Shown piece after piece: positions 36,042 to 46,208 of a DNA stretch of 64,000 bases. A program made the position numbers and the translations under genes. How positions within the stretch are numbered: the stretch's first letter is position 1; the number at the start of each line of letters is the position of its first letter. This DNA comes from Pengzhenrongella sp031582905 (GTDB lineage Bacteria > Actinomycetota > Actinomycetes > Actinomycetales > Cellulomonadaceae), in NCBI RefSeq assembly GCF_031582905.1, contig NZ_CP133990.1, forward strand, positions 2,294,001 through 2,358,000, read 5' to 3'. Below the pieces are notes generated by a model. It was not told where the DNA came from. It was given only the letters and a program-made list of their open reading frames with translations, and did not search any database.

Positions 36042-37544
36042 GTGCCCCAGCTGACTCTCACCTCGACCGATCCTGCCCTCGTCGTCGCGGACGCCCTCGT
36101 CGTCGCGACCGCCTCCACCCCGGACGGCGTCGTGCTCGTCGGGGCGGACGCCCTCCCGGCGGACCTGCGCGGCCAGCTCATGCGCTCCTCGACCACCCTG
36201 GGCCTGACCGGGGCGGTCGACGAGGTCCGCCGGCTCCCCACCGCGGGCCAGGTCACCGCCCCCGTCCTCGTCCTCACCGGGCTCGGCGACCAGACCGACC
36301 GGGTCGCCCCCGAGGCGCTGCGCCGGGCCGCGGGCGCGGCGACGCGCGAGCTCGCGGGCACCGGCACCGTCGCGCTGGCCCTGCCGGCGGACCGCCCGAA
36401 CGAGCTCGCCGCCGTCGCCGAGGGAGCCCTGCTCGGCGCCTACGCCTTCCTGCGCTACCGCGGGGACGTCGCCGCGGCGAAGGGAGCGGCGGTCAGCGCG
36501 CTCGAGGTGCTCACGCCGCTCGACCGCGACGCCGCGGCGAAGGCCGCGGTCCACCGTGCCGAGGTCGTCGCCGCCGCGGTCCACGGGACGCGCGACCTGG
36601 TCAACGCGGCCCCCAACGACCTCTACCCGGCCGCGTTCGCGGACAGCGCCCGTGCCGCCGTCAAGGGCACCGGCGTCAAGGTGACCGTGCTGGACGAGAA
36701 GGCGCTCGCCGCCGGTGGCTACGGCGGCCTGCTCGGCGTCGGCCTCGGCTCCGCGCGCGGACCGCGTCTGGTCAAGGTCGCCTACACGCCGTCGCGCCCG
36801 GTCGCGAAGGTCGCCCTCGTCGGCAAGGGCATCACGTTCGACTCCGGCGGCATCTCGATCAAGCCCGCGGCCGGCATGGAGGCGATGAAGTCCGACATGG
36901 CCGGTGCCGCCGCCGTCCTGCAGACCGTGGTCGCCGCGGCGCGGCTCGAGCTGCCGGTCGCCGTGACCGGGTGGCTGTGCCTCGCCGAGAACATGCCGTC
37001 CGGCACCGCCCAGCGCCCGTCCGACGTCATCACCATCCGCGGCGGCAAGACCGTCGAGGTGCTCAACACCGACGCCGAGGGTCGCCTCGTCCTGGCCGAC
37101 GGGCTCGTCGCGGCGATCGAGGAGGGCCCCGACGTCGTGCTCGACATCGCGACCCTCACCGGCGCGCAGGTCGTCGCGCTCGGCAACCGCGTCTCGGCGG
37201 TCATGGGGACCGATGACGTCCGCGCCGAGGTCGTCGCCGCCGCCGACACGGCCGGTGAGGCCTTCTGGCCGATGCCGCTGCCCGAGGAGCTCCTCGCCGG
37301 CCTCAAGTCCAAGGTCGCCGACCTGGCGAACATCGGCGAGCGCGCCGGCGGCATGCTCACCGCCGGTGTGTTCCTGCGCGAGTTCGTCGGGTCCACGCCG
37401 TGGGCGCACCTCGACGTCGCCGGTCCGGCGTTCAACGAGAAGTCCGCGCACGGGTACACGCCCGTCGGGGGCACGGGTGTGGGCGTGCGCACGATGCTCG
37501 CGCTCGTCGAGCAGCGCGCGGCCGCGGGGCGCCGCAAGAAGTAG
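36042..37544 (+). CDS. pepA: leucyl aminopeptidase (M17)
   Basis: 500-aa cytosolic dinuclear-metal aminopeptidase. C-terminal catalytic domain motifs: KGITFDSGGISIKP (metal ligands and Lys), MKSDMAGAAAVL (Asp ligand) and NTDAEGRLVLADGL (Asp/Glu ligands and Arg). The N-terminal domain from residue 1 to about 170 is divergent, as usual. The start GTG 36042 is fixed by the leaderless promoter. Position matches pepB/Rv2213. Intact frame. Confidence 0.93.
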   Translation: MPQLTLTSTDPALVVADALVVATASTPDGVVLVGADALPADLRGQLMRSSTTLGLTGAVDEVRRLPTAGQVTAPVLVLTGLGDQTDRVAPEALRRAAGAATRELAGTGTVALALPADRPNELAAVAEGALLGAYAFLRYRGDVAAAKGAAVSALEVLTPLDRDAAAKAAVHRAEVVAAAVHGTRDLVNAAPNDLYPAAFADSARAAVKGTGVKVTVLDEKALAAGGYGGLLGVGLGSARGPRLVKVAYTPSRPVAKVALVGKGITFDSGGISIKPAAGMEAMKSDMAGAAAVLQTVVAAARLELPVAVTGWLCLAENMPSGTAQRPSDVITIRGGKTVEVLNTDAEGRLVLADGLVAAIEEGPDVVLDIATLTGAQVVALGNRVSAVMGTDDVRAEVVAAADTAGEAFWPMPLPEELLAGLKSKVADLANIGERAGGMLTAGVFLREFVGSTPWAHLDVAGPAFNEKSAHGYTPVGGTGVGVRTMLALVEQRAAAGRRKK

Positions 37545-37601
37545 CCGCCCGGTGGGCGGGACGGACCCGTCGCCGCGGGCCGCGCCTGGGACGATGCGGG
37601 C

Positions 37602-38435
37602 ATGACGGCGACACGCAGGTCCTGCGCGCTGGTGCTCGCGGCGCTGCTCGCGGTCGCCGGGTGCGCCGCCGGGGGTGACGCGGGCGCGGCGGCGGCGCCT
37701 GCGCGCACCGCCTCGCCCACCACCTCGGCCGCCGTGCCCGACGACGACGCGGCGGACCAGCCGGGTCGCGACGGGACCGCGGCGCCTCCCGGCCCGGTGC
37801 CGGCCCCCGCGGACCCGGGCCCCTCGGACGACCCGCCGTCTGACGGGGCGCCGTCGGACGGGGCGCCGCCGGCCACGCGGCCACCCGCCGCACCGGCACC
37901 GCAGCCGTCCCCGGCGTCGCCGTCCCGCCCGACGCCGGCACCGGCGCCCCCCACCCCGGGCCGACCGGCCCCGGACCCCGAGCCGGCGGCACCCGCTCCC
38001 TCCGCACCCGCGCCGCCGTGCCCCCAGCCCCCGGCCGTGCCCGAGCCGCTCGTCCCCACCGCGCGCCCGCCGGCTCCACGGCCCACGACGCCGTCACCGG
38101 CCGACCCCGCGTGGCCCGCGGCCGTCCCCGAGCGGACCGCGATCCAGGGCGGCCCCGACCCGCTGACCGTGGTCTGGCTCGCGGTCGACGCGGGGCCGTC
38201 CGCGAGCGACCTCGACGAGGCCGTCGCCCGGGTCGAGGCCGTGGGGTACGAGGGCCTGCAGACCCCGCTCTCCTGCCAGGCCGACGCGTGGGAGCCGCTC
38301 GGCGTGCCGGGCGGGCAGGCGTTCGGGGTCCCGCTCTACTTCGCCGGCCGCGCCGACGCGGAGAGGTTCGTCGCACTGTGGGACGGCCCGGTCGCGGCGG
38401 TGGTCGAGGGTGACGTGTTCTGCCACTTCGACTGA
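37602..38435 (+). CDS. proline-rich lipoprotein, unknown function
   Basis: 277 aa. Signal peptide ending LAALLAVAGC gives a lipidated Cys near residue 21. Residues 22-175 are a low-complexity Pro/Ala/Ser/Asp spacer able to reach through the cell wall. The C-terminal 100 residues form a small domain (DPLTVVWLAVDAGPSASDLD ... GLQTPLSCQADAWEPLG ... VVEGDVFCHFD) with two Cys that could pair outside the cell. No family recognised. ATG 37602 lies six bases after GACGAT, a weak -10. Confidence 0.75.
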   Translation: MTATRRSCALVLAALLAVAGCAAGGDAGAAAAPARTASPTTSAAVPDDDAADQPGRDGTAAPPGPVPAPADPGPSDDPPSDGAPSDGAPPATRPPAAPAPQPSPASPSRPTPAPAPPTPGRPAPDPEPAAPAPSAPAPPCPQPPAVPEPLVPTARPPAPRPTTPSPADPAWPAAVPERTAIQGGPDPLTVVWLAVDAGPSASDLDEAVARVEAVGYEGLQTPLSCQADAWEPLGVPGGQAFGVPLYFAGRADAERFVALWDGPVAAVVEGDVFCHFD

Positions 38436-38495
38436 ACGGCCACGTCGACCGGTCGGCCCGCTCCGTGCGCAGATGCGAGTGCGGTGCGGGCGCGG

Positions 38496-38827
38496 TCAGC
38501 GTCGGCGCGGACGCTGCCGGCTGTTCCAGTCCCGCATGCGCTGCGGGTAACCCGTGCGCTGGACGTCGTACACCGGGATGCCGAGGTCCTTCGCGACGCC
38601 GTGCGCGGTGCGCTCGTCCGGCACCCGGCGCCGGGTCCACTCCCCGTGGTCGCGATGAGCATGAGCGTCACCGGCGTGACGTTGGTGGCCGGCTCGACGT
38701 ACCCCTCGACCCCCACCCGGGTCCGCACGAAGTCGGCCAGGTGGTCCAGGGTGGCGCGCTGCGCCTCCTTGGATGCCGAGGCGCCGTCGACTCCGGCGAC
38801 GCGGCGGCGGCGTGAGAACAGACCCAT
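38496..38827 (-). CDS. conserved hypothetical protein, frameshifted as sequenced
   Basis: About 110 aa after one correction: MGLFSRRRRVAGVDG, then EAQRATLDHLADFVRTRVGV, TPVTLMLIATTGEWTRRRVP and KDLGIPVYDVQRTGYPQRMRD. The two halves lie in different frames separated at CCCC 38642-38645; one extra base joins ATTGEWTRRR. Database names for this family vary; I see no cofactor motif and give no function. ATG 38827 is six bases after TAGCCT. Divergent from lpdA. Confidence 0.75.
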
Positions 38828-38833
38828 CCCTGC

Positions 38834-38839
38834 AGGCTA
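38834..38839 (-). promoter_or_regulatory. -10 element TAGCCT, leaderless start at ATG 38827
   Basis: TAGCCT, six bases, ATG on the minus strand. Confidence 0.55.
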
Positions 38840-38966
38840 GCCGCGCGCCGGTGTCCGGACGGTCACACCTGCGACCGCGCGTCCCGGTTAGGGCTCGCGG
38901 TCGCGTGGTGACAAGATGACCGCGAGCATGGACAACACCACACGCCTGCGCCGGAGGAGTTCCCAC

Positions 38967-40352
38967 GTGGCCGACACGAACGGCACCGTTTTCGACATCG
39001 TCGTCCTGGGCGGAGGGAGCGGCGGCTACGCGGCCGCCCTGCGCGGCGCCCAGCTCGGCCTCAAGGTCGCCCTGGTCGAGGGAGGCAAGCTCGGCGGCAC
39101 CTGCCTGCACAACGGCTGCATCCCGACCAAGGCGCTGCTGCACGCCGCCGAGCTCGCCGACAACGCCCGCGAGGGCGCGAGCTTCGGGGTGCACACGACC
39201 CTGGACCACATCGACATGGCCGGTGTGAACAAGTACAAGGACACCGTGATCGGGCGCCTCTACAAGGGGCTCCAGGGGCTGATCAAGTCCCGCAAGATCG
39301 AGGTCTTCGAGGGCTGGGGCAAGCTCGTCGGCACCGACGCCGTCGAGGTGAACGGTCAGCGCATCACCGGCCGCCACATCGTCCTCGGCACCGGCTCCTA
39401 CGCGCGGTCGCTGCCCGGTCTGGAGATCGGCGGCAACATCATCACCTCCGACCAGGCGCTGCAGCTCGACCGCGTGCCCAAGTCGGTCATCGTGCTCGGC
39501 GGCGGGGTCATCGGCTCCGAGTTCGCCAGCGTGTGGCGCTCCTTCGGTGCCGAGGTCACGATCATCGAGGCCCTGCCCCACCTCGTCGCGAACGAGGACG
39601 AGGCGCTGTCGAAGGCGTTCGAGCGCGCGTTCCGCAAGCGCGGCATCACCTTCAACCTCGGCGTCCGCTTCCAGGGCGCGACCCAGACCGAGGACGGCGT
39701 CCACGTCACGCTCGAGGACGGCAAGACGTTCGACGCGGAGCTGCTGCTGGTCGCCGTCGGGCGCGGGCCCAACACCGCGAACCTCGGCTACGAGGAGCAG
39801 GGCATCAAGGTCGACCGCGGGTTCGTGCTGACGAACGAGCGCCTGCACACCGGCGTGGGCAACATCTACGCCGTCGGCGACATCGTCCCGGGCCTGCAGC
39901 TCGCGCACCGCGGCTTCGCCCAGGGCATCTTCGTCGCCGAGGAGATCGCGGGGCTGGGCCCGCAGGTCATCGTCGAGTCCGGCATCCCGCGCGTGACCTA
40001 CTCCGAGCCCGAGATCGGCTCGGTCGGCCTGACCGAGGCGAAGGCCAAGGAGATCCACGGCGCCGACAACGTCGAGGTGCTCGAGTACAACCTGGGCGGC
40101 AACGGCAAGAGCCAGATCCTCGCGACGGCCGGCTTCATCAAGCTCGTGCGCCAGAAGGACGGCCCGGTCGTCGGCGTGCACATGATCGGTGCGCGCGTCG
40201 GCGAGCTCATCGGGGAGGGCCAGCTCATCGTGAACTGGGAGGCCTACCCCGAGGACGTCGCCTCGCTCGTCCACGCCCACCCGACGCAGAACGAGGCACT
40301 CGGAGAGGCCCACCTGGCCCTCGCCGGCAAGCCTCTGCACGCCCACAACTGA
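38967..40352 (+). CDS. lpdA: dihydrolipoyl dehydrogenase
   Basis: 461-aa FAD-dependent E3 component reoxidising dihydrolipoamide for the 2-oxoacid dehydrogenases. FDIVVLGGGSGGYAAA is the FAD Rossmann motif, GGTCLHNGCIPTK holds the redox-active Cys pair, VIVLGGGVIGSEFASV the NAD motif, IYAVGDIVPG the second FAD motif, and HAHPTQNEALGEA the active-site His-Glu at the C-terminus. Start GTG 38967 is selected by GGAGGAG at 38953-38959; an ATG at 38931 lacks such a site. Directly precedes the E2 gene, giving an E3-E2 operon. Confidence 0.95.
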   Translation: MADTNGTVFDIVVLGGGSGGYAAALRGAQLGLKVALVEGGKLGGTCLHNGCIPTKALLHAAELADNAREGASFGVHTTLDHIDMAGVNKYKDTVIGRLYKGLQGLIKSRKIEVFEGWGKLVGTDAVEVNGQRITGRHIVLGTGSYARSLPGLEIGGNIITSDQALQLDRVPKSVIVLGGGVIGSEFASVWRSFGAEVTIIEALPHLVANEDEALSKAFERAFRKRGITFNLGVRFQGATQTEDGVHVTLEDGKTFDAELLLVAVGRGPNTANLGYEEQGIKVDRGFVLTNERLHTGVGNIYAVGDIVPGLQLAHRGFAQGIFVAEEIAGLGPQVIVESGIPRVTYSEPEIGSVGLTEAKAKEIHGADNVEVLEYNLGGNGKSQILATAGFIKLVRQKDGPVVGVHMIGARVGELIGEGQLIVNWEAYPEDVASLVHAHPTQNEALGEAHLALAGKPLHAHN

Positions 40353-40382
40353 CCACCACGATCGAAGGAGACACGAGCGGTC

Positions 40383-42343
40383 ATGGCTGACTCCGTGCAG
40401 ATGCCGGCGCTCGGTGAGAGCGTCACCGAGGGAACCGTCACCCGTTGGCTCAAGCAGGTCGGCGACACCGTCGCCGTCGACGAGCCGCTGCTGGAGGTCT
40501 CGACCGACAAGGTCGACACCGAGATCCCGTCGCCCTTCGCGGGCGTCCTGGAGAAGATCCTGGTCGAGGAAGACGAGACGGTCGAGGTCGGCGCCGAGCT
40601 GGCCCTGATCGGCTCGGGCGAGGGTGGCGGCGAGGAGCCGTCCGCACCCGCCCAGCAGGACGCTTCCGCCCAGGAGGAGGCGCCGGCCCAGCAGCAGGCG
40701 CCGGCCACCGACGCCCCCGGCACCCCGGCCCCGCAGGGCGGCGCGTCGGCCGACACGGGCGCCCAGGCCGGCGTCACCGGTAGCGCCGAGGCGGCCGACA
40801 TGGGTGAGGGCTACGGCGGTCCCCCGCCCGAGGCCGAGGGCACCTACGGCGGCGCGTCCGACGAGGGCCCCGGCGCCGGCCAGGGCGGCGCGACGCCGTC
40901 CGACGGCGGCGGCAGCGGTGGCAACGGTGGTGGCGGCGGCGGCGAGCAGGTCGTCATGCCCGCGCTGGGTGAGAGCGTCACCGAGGGCACCGTCACGCGC
41001 TGGCTCAAGGCCGTGGGCGACGACGTCGCCGTCGACGAGCCGCTGCTCGAGGTCTCGACCGACAAGGTCGACACCGAGATCCCGTCCCCGGTCGCCGGCA
41101 CCCTGCAGCAGATCCTCGTGCAGGAGGACGAGACGGTCGAGGTCGGTGCGCCGCTCGCGCTGATCGGCTCCGGCTCGGCGCCGTCCGACGCGCCGTCCCA
41201 GCCGGAGACCGTGGAGGCGCCCGCCCCGGCCGCGTCCGAGGCGAGCCCGCAGGCCGCGGCGCCCGACGTCGCCCCGCCGCCCGCCGAGACCGCTCCGGAG
41301 CCGGCGAAGGCGGAGGAGCCCGCCAAGGCACCCGAGCCCGCCAAGAAGCCCGAGCCGGCCAAGGCGCCGGAGCCCGCGAAGGGCTCCCCGCGCCGGCGGC
41401 GTCGGGCACCTACCTCACCCCGCTCGTGCGCAAGCTCGCGGCGGAGAAGGGTGTCGACGTCTCGTCGCTGACCGGGACCGGTGTCGGAGGACGTATCCGC
41501 AAGGAGGACGTCCTCGAGGCGGCCGCCAAGGCGGAGGAGGCCGCGAAGGCCGCCGCCGCGCAGCCCGCCCCGGCTGCCGAGGCGCCCGCGGCCGCGAAGA
41601 AGGCGGCTCCGGCCCCCGTCTCGCCGCTGCGGGGCACGACCGAGAAGATGTCGCGTCTGCGCAAGCTCGTCGCCGAGCGCATGGTCCAGTCGCTCCAGAC
41701 CGGTGCGCAGCTCACGACGGTCGTCGAGGTCGACATGACCCGCGTCGCGCGGCTGCGCGCCCAGGCGAAGAACGACTTCAAGGCACGCGAGGGCGCCAAC
41801 CTCACGTTCCTGCCCTTCCTCGCGCTGGCCGCCGTCGAGGCGCTCAAGGCGTACCCGAAGATCAACGCGAGCATCGACGGCGACCAGGTCGTCTACCACG
41901 GCTCGGAGAACCTCGGCATCGCCGTGGACACCGAGCGCGGGCTCGTCGTCCCGGTCATCAAGGACGCCGGGGACCTCAACCTCGCCGGGATCGCCCGCCG
42001 GATCGGCGACCTCGCGTCGCGGACCCGTGCGAACAAGATCACGCCGGACGACCTGTCCGGCGGGACCTTCACCATCACCAACACGGGCTCGGGCGGGGCG
42101 CTCTTCGACACCCCGATCGTGGCGCTGCCGCAGGTCGCGATCCTCGGCACGGGCACGATCGTCAAGCGTCCCGTGGTGCTCACCGACGCCGACGGCGCCG
42201 AGAGCATCGCGATCCGCTCGATGATGTACCTGTCGCTGTCGTACGACCACCGCCTGGTCGACGGCGCCGACGCGGCGCGCTACCTGATGGCCGTCAAGAA
42301 CCGCATCGAGGAGGGGGCGTTCGAGTCCGAGCTCGGGCTCTGA
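40383..42343 (+). CDS. sucB: dihydrolipoamide acyltransferase E2, two lipoyl domains, frameshifted as sequenced
   Basis: About 653 aa. Two lipoyl domains (residues 1-80 and about 190-270), each with the lipoylated Lys in EVSTDKVDTEIPSP, are linked by Ala/Gly/Pro-rich hinges. A peripheral-subunit-binding domain (TPLVRKLAAEKGVDVSSLTG, GRIRKEDVLEAA) and a catalytic core with SYDHRLVDGADAARYL follow. In actinobacteria this protein (DlaT type) serves pyruvate and possibly 2-oxoglutarate complexes. The frame breaks at CCCC 41386-41389 in the hinge; one C restores SPAPAASGTYLTPLV. GAAGGAG precedes ATG 40383. The lipoyl domains are substrates of the LipB/LipA pair downstream. Confidence 0.93.
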
Positions 42344-42361
42344 TCTCCTCTCCGCACCGCC

Positions 42362-42412
42362 GACGTCCGCGGTCCGGCCGGTCCCTCCAGGGCCGGCGGG
42401 GCCGCGGACGTC
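42362..42412 (+). terminator. terminator of lpdA-sucB
   Basis: GACGTCCGCGG (42362-42372) with CCGCGGACGTC (42402-42412), plus an inner CCGGCC/GGCCGG stem. Confidence 0.75.
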
Positions 42413-42447
42413 GTCGTCGACGGCAGGCGCCCTCCGCGCAGGGACCC

Positions 42448-42453
42448 TAGGGT
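42448..42453 (+). promoter_or_regulatory. -10 element TAGGGT, leaderless start at ATG 42460
   Basis: TAGGGT, six bases, ATG. Confidence 0.6.
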
Positions 42454-42459
42454 GACGCC

Positions 42460-43368
42460 ATGAAGATCGTGGTGGCCGGTTCGCACGGTCTCATCGGCAC
42501 GGCCCTGGTCGCCCGGCTCGCGCAGGACGGTCACGAGGTGAGCCGGCTCGTCCGCGGCGCGCCGTCCGGCCCTGCGGAGGTCCCGTGGGACCCGGCGCAC
42601 GGCGTCCTCGACCCGCGGGCGCTCGAGGGCGCCGGTGCGGTCGTGAACCTCGCCGGCGCCGGCGTCGGCGACAAGCGGCTCACCGACGCCTACAAGGAGG
42701 TCGTCCGGACCTCACGGACGAGCACGACCTCGCTGCTGGCCCGCACCATCGCACGCCTCGACGGACCGCGGCCGGTGCTGCTGCAGGCGTCCGGGATCGG
42801 CGCCTACGGCGAGCGCGGCGACGAGGTGCTCGACGAGACGTCCGCCCTGGGCGACACGTTCTTCGCCGGGGTCGTCCGGGACTGGGAGGCGGCCGCGCAG
42901 CCCGCGGTCGACGCCGGGGCGCGGGTCGCGTTCCTGCGCACGGGCATCGTCCTCGCCCCCCAGGGCGGCGCGCTGGAGCGGATGCTCCCGCTGCTGCGCG
43001 CCGGCGTCGCCGGCCGGCTCGGGACCGGTCGGCAGTTCTGGAGCTGGATCACCCTGCCGGACGAGATCGGCGCCATCGTCCACCTGCTGCACGCCGACGT
43101 CAGCGGGCCGGTCAACCTCAGCGCACCGCACCCGGCGACCAACGAGGAGATCACCCGCGAGCTCGCTCGCGTGCTGCACCGGCCGGCGCTGATCCCGGTC
43201 CCGTCCCTCGCCCTCAAGCTCGTCCTGGGGGACTTCTCCAGCGAGGTGCTCGGTTCCATCCGCGCCCTCCCCGCCGTCCTCGTGCGCAGCGGCTTCCAGT
43301 GGGAGCACCCGGCGGTGGACGACGCCGTCGCGTGGGTCGCGGGCGAGGTCCGGCGCGGGCGGTCCTGA
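42460..43368 (+). CDS. TIGR01777 family NAD-dependent epimerase (DUF1731)
   Basis: 302 aa. The N-terminal Rossmann motif is MKIVVAGSHGLIGTALVARL; NLAGAGVGDKRL, SGIGAYGERGDEVLDE and FLRTGIVLAPQGGAL follow the YfcH/SDR39U1 pattern. C-terminal DUF1731 block: LGDFSSEVLGSIRALPAVLV and GFQWEHPAVDDAVAW. Located as Rv2216 is in M. tuberculosis, between E2 and lipB. Substrate unknown in all family members that I know. Intact. Confidence 0.9.
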   Translation: MKIVVAGSHGLIGTALVARLAQDGHEVSRLVRGAPSGPAEVPWDPAHGVLDPRALEGAGAVVNLAGAGVGDKRLTDAYKEVVRTSRTSTTSLLARTIARLDGPRPVLLQASGIGAYGERGDEVLDETSALGDTFFAGVVRDWEAAAQPAVDAGARVAFLRTGIVLAPQGGALERMLPLLRAGVAGRLGTGRQFWSWITLPDEIGAIVHLLHADVSGPVNLSAPHPATNEEITRELARVLHRPALIPVPSLALKLVLGDFSSEVLGSIRALPAVLVRSGFQWEHPAVDDAVAWVAGEVRRGRS

Positions 43369-43381
43369 GCCGCGCTGCGCA

Positions 43382-44930
43382 TCACCCTCGGCGACGACGT
43401 CCTCGACCCGCCACCCGTCGGCCGTCAGCGCGAGCCGCAGCACCACCTCGCGGACCGGCTGCGCCGGGACGTCCACGACCGCGCCGGGGGTCACCCGGCG
43501 GTGCGCGCTCAGACCGGACCGCACCGTCACGTCGACCTGCGCCGTCGCGGACCGCCCTCCGGGCCCCGCACCGTGCCCGTCCCCGCGGGCGGAGGTCGCC
43601 GTCGCGCCGTCGACGACGGCCGTCAGCCCCTCGAGCCGCACGTCCGCTGCCCGCAGGTCGGCCAGCAGGGCGAGGTCCGCGGTGTGCGCGCCGCTGCCGG
43701 GACGGCTGACGTCGGCCAACCCGGCCGGGTCTCCCGAGGCCAGGACCTCGGCGCGCCGACGGGTCAGCGTGACCGCCGCGGCGATCGGGTCGTCCTCGAC
43801 CTCGGCGACCGTGGTCGTGGCGCCCGACCCGCGCCGGGTGGACGTGGTCTCCTCGGACACCCGCGCCGAGGGCTCGTCCGGCACAGCGCCGTCCCGGACG
43901 ATCGACCCGAAGGTGACCACGCACACCGCCGCGGCCGCCGCACCGACCAGCAGGAGCCCCGCACCGCGCGGTGCACCGCGGCGGGACGTCCGACGCGCGC
44001 GGTGGCGGGATCGGCCCCGGCCGAGACGGTGCGTGGCTCCGCCGCGAGCTGCGCGAGCGCCGCCCGGGCCAGCACCCCGGCGTCCGGCAGGGCGATCGGC
44101 TCCGGCTGCGCGCACGGGTAGACGACGGCCGCGAGCTCGGCCGCGCTGGGTCGTCGCAGCGGGTCCGGGGCGCACGCGGCGGTCAGCTCCTGCCCGAGGC
44201 GGGCGCCGGTCGCGGACAGGTCGAGCGCGGCGAGACCGACGCTTGCGAGGGCGAACACGTCGGCCGGGGCGTCCGCCGGCAACCCCTCCGGCCCCGTGGC
44301 CTGCCGGACGTCAGCGTCGGCCCGCCCCCGCAGGAGCTCGGGCGCGACGAACCCCGGGGTACCACGCGCGCCGGCATCCGGACGGGCGCCGCCCAGCAGA
44401 TCGATGAGGACCGGACGCCCGTCCGGCCGGACGACGACGTTCGCCGGCGACACGTCGCCGTGCACCAGTCCCGTGCGGTGCAGCGCGTCGAGGGCACCGG
44501 CGACCGGCACGACGAGGGTCACGACCTCCCCCACGCTCAGCCGGCCGCGCGCCGCGAGCAGCGCGGCGACCGTGGCACCGGGCACCTCGGCGAAGAGCAC
44601 CGCTGACCGGCCGGGTCGTCCCGCCGCCGCCGGCGCGACCTCGAGCACGTCGACCACCCGCGCGAGGTGAGGGTGGTCGGACGACCGCAGCGCACTCACG
44701 CGCGCGGCGAGCAGGTCCCCGTCGGTCCCGGTCGGTGCGTCGACCACCTGCACGACGACGCGCTCGGTGCCTCCGACCGGCGTGCGGCGTCCCGGGCCCT
44801 CACCCCGGTCATCGAGCCGGGTGGCCGTCCACACCGGGCCGCCCCCGCCGACACCGGCCGGCCCACCCACCCGGTAGCCCGCCGCCAGCAGTGCCGCAGC
44901 GATCTCCGGGGGCACGGTGTGCGTCTCCAT
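43382..44930 (-). CDS. degenerate serine/threonine protein kinase-like membrane protein, frameshifted as sequenced
   Basis: Starts METHTVPPEIAAALLAAGYRV. The kinase-like region lacks the glycine loop and the beta-3 Lys (VVVQVVDAPTG where VAIK is expected), while the catalytic loop is HGDVSPANV and the metal motif DLLGG keeps only the Asp; FVAPELLRG matches the APE helix. A membrane helix (AGLLLVGAAAAAVCVVTF) and an extracytoplasmic domain of about 150 residues follow in another frame; the break is near 43975-43990. The downstream frame has no stop until far inside the epimerase gene, so another base is probably lost; TGA at 43384-43382 is the likely end. Probably a pseudokinase or weakly active kinase. 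Confidence 0.65.
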
Positions 44931-45101
44931 GCGGTCATCGAACCGCCGTGCGAGGTCGCTGCGGCCGCTGTCCACAGGGCGACCCCGCGCGCCCGGGATG
45001 CGCCCGGGATGCGTCCGGGATGCGCCCGGAGGACGCCGCGGCCGCACCGTGCCGACCCACTGTCGACGCCGCGCCGCTCGGGTGGACGTCCCGGACCGGG
45101 C

Positions 45102-46175
45102 TCAGCGCAGGTCGACGACCCGGCGCTCCGCCGCGCTGAGTGCCGCCGCGTCGAGGACCTCAGCGGTCCGGACGGCGTCGGCCGGGTCGACCGGGACCGG
45201 TCCACCGGTGCGCAGCCACGCCGCGACGCAGCGGTAGAAGTCGGCGTGACCGCCGGGCGGGCACGGCACGGGCACCCGCTCGGTGCCGTGCACGAGCCAG
45301 CCACCGTGCTCCGGCACGGCGTGCGACCCCGGCGCCGGTCCACGCCCGGGGTCGCCGGCGACGGCGTCGTCGAGCACGGCGAACGGGGTCGGCTCGCCCT
45401 CGAAGCTCGTCACGAGGAACGCGCCCGCGTCGCCGAGCACGCGCGTGCGCGGGCCGGGCGCCCCCACCAGCCCACCGCCCCACAGGTGGCTCACCACCCC
45501 ACCGGCGTGGTGCAGCGCGAGGAACACGTCGTCCGGCGCGGCCGTGGTGATCGCGCGGACCTCCGCGTACACCGACGCCACCGGACCCCACAGCTCGACG
45601 GCGGAGTCGACGAGGTGCGGCCCGAGGTCGAGGAGGAGGCCGCCCGCGACCGGGTCGTTCTCCTTCCAGCGGTCCTTGGGCACGGGCCGCCAGCGCTCCC
45701 AGCGCCGCTCGAACCGGTGCACACGTCCCAGGTCACCCGACGCGAGCACCGAGCGCAGCGTGCGCTGCTCGTCGTCCCAGCGCCGGTTCTGGAACACGGT
45801 CAGCCCGACGTCGGCGCGCCGGGCTGCCTCGACGACCTCGCGCGCCTGGGCGGCGGACACCCCGAGCGGCTTGTCCACCACGACGGGCACACCCGCGTCG
45901 ACCGCCGCGAGGGCGTGCTCGCGGTGCAGACCCGTCGGGCTGGCCACGACGACGGCGTCGAGGTCGTCCGGCCGGCCCAGCAGCCCGGCGACGTCGTCGA
46001 CGACGGCGACCCCCGGCCAGTCCGCGCGGGCGGCGTCGGCCCGCCCGGCGTCGCGCGTGACGACCCCGACGACGGCGTGCCCCGCCTCGCGCAGCAGCCG
46101 GCCGTGGATGCCCCGGCCCGCGTCGCCGTACCCGATCAACCCGACCCGCAGCGCGTCACCCATGCCGTCACCCAT
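45102..46175 (-). CDS. Gfo/Idh/MocA family oxidoreductase
   Basis: About 353-357 aa. VGLIGYGDAGRGIHGRLL is the NAD(P)-binding motif; VVVASPTGLHREHALAAVDA and VPVVVDKPLGVSAAQAREVV (EKP-like Lys) are family blocks; FQNRRWDDEQ and LLLDLGPHLVDSAVELWG carry the active-site His region. It probably oxidises a sugar or cyclitol; substrate not readable. In-frame ATGs are at 46175 and 46163, both inside a 13-bp repeat array whose first two ATG codons are out of frame, so the real start and expression level are uncertain. Confidence 0.87.
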   Translation of the reverse strand: MGDGMGDALRVGLIGYGDAGRGIHGRLLREAGHAVVGVVTRDAGRADAARADWPGVAVVDDVAGLLGRPDDLDAVVVASPTGLHREHALAAVDAGVPVVVDKPLGVSAAQAREVVEAARRADVGLTVFQNRRWDDEQRTLRSVLASGDLGRVHRFERRWERWRPVPKDRWKENDPVAGGLLLDLGPHLVDSAVELWGPVASVYAEVRAITTAAPDDVFLALHHAGGVVSHLWGGGLVGAPGPRTRVLGDAGAFLVTSFEGEPTPFAVLDDAVAGDPGRGPAPGSHAVPEHGGWLVHGTERVPVPCPPGGHADFYRCVAAWLRTGGPVPVDPADAVRTAEVLDAAALSAAERRVVDLR

Positions 46176-46208
46176 GCCCGTCACCCATGCCCGTCACCCA
46201 TGCCCGTC
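46159..46208 (-). repeat. 13-bp repeat carrying successive ATG codons
   Basis: Minus-strand units ATGGGTGACGGGC begin at 46201 and 46188; a 12-base unit (one G fewer) begins at 46175 and a final partial unit at 46163. The preceding bases TAGGGTGACGGGC share the same repeat. ATG codons therefore fall in three different frames. Confidence 0.9.

Noticed and set aside
42712..43381. Continuation of the degenerate-kinase frame across the epimerase gene
   Set aside because: It is antisense to an intact conserved epimerase and loses sensible composition after about 43390; a missing base at the kinase 3' end explains the absent stop.
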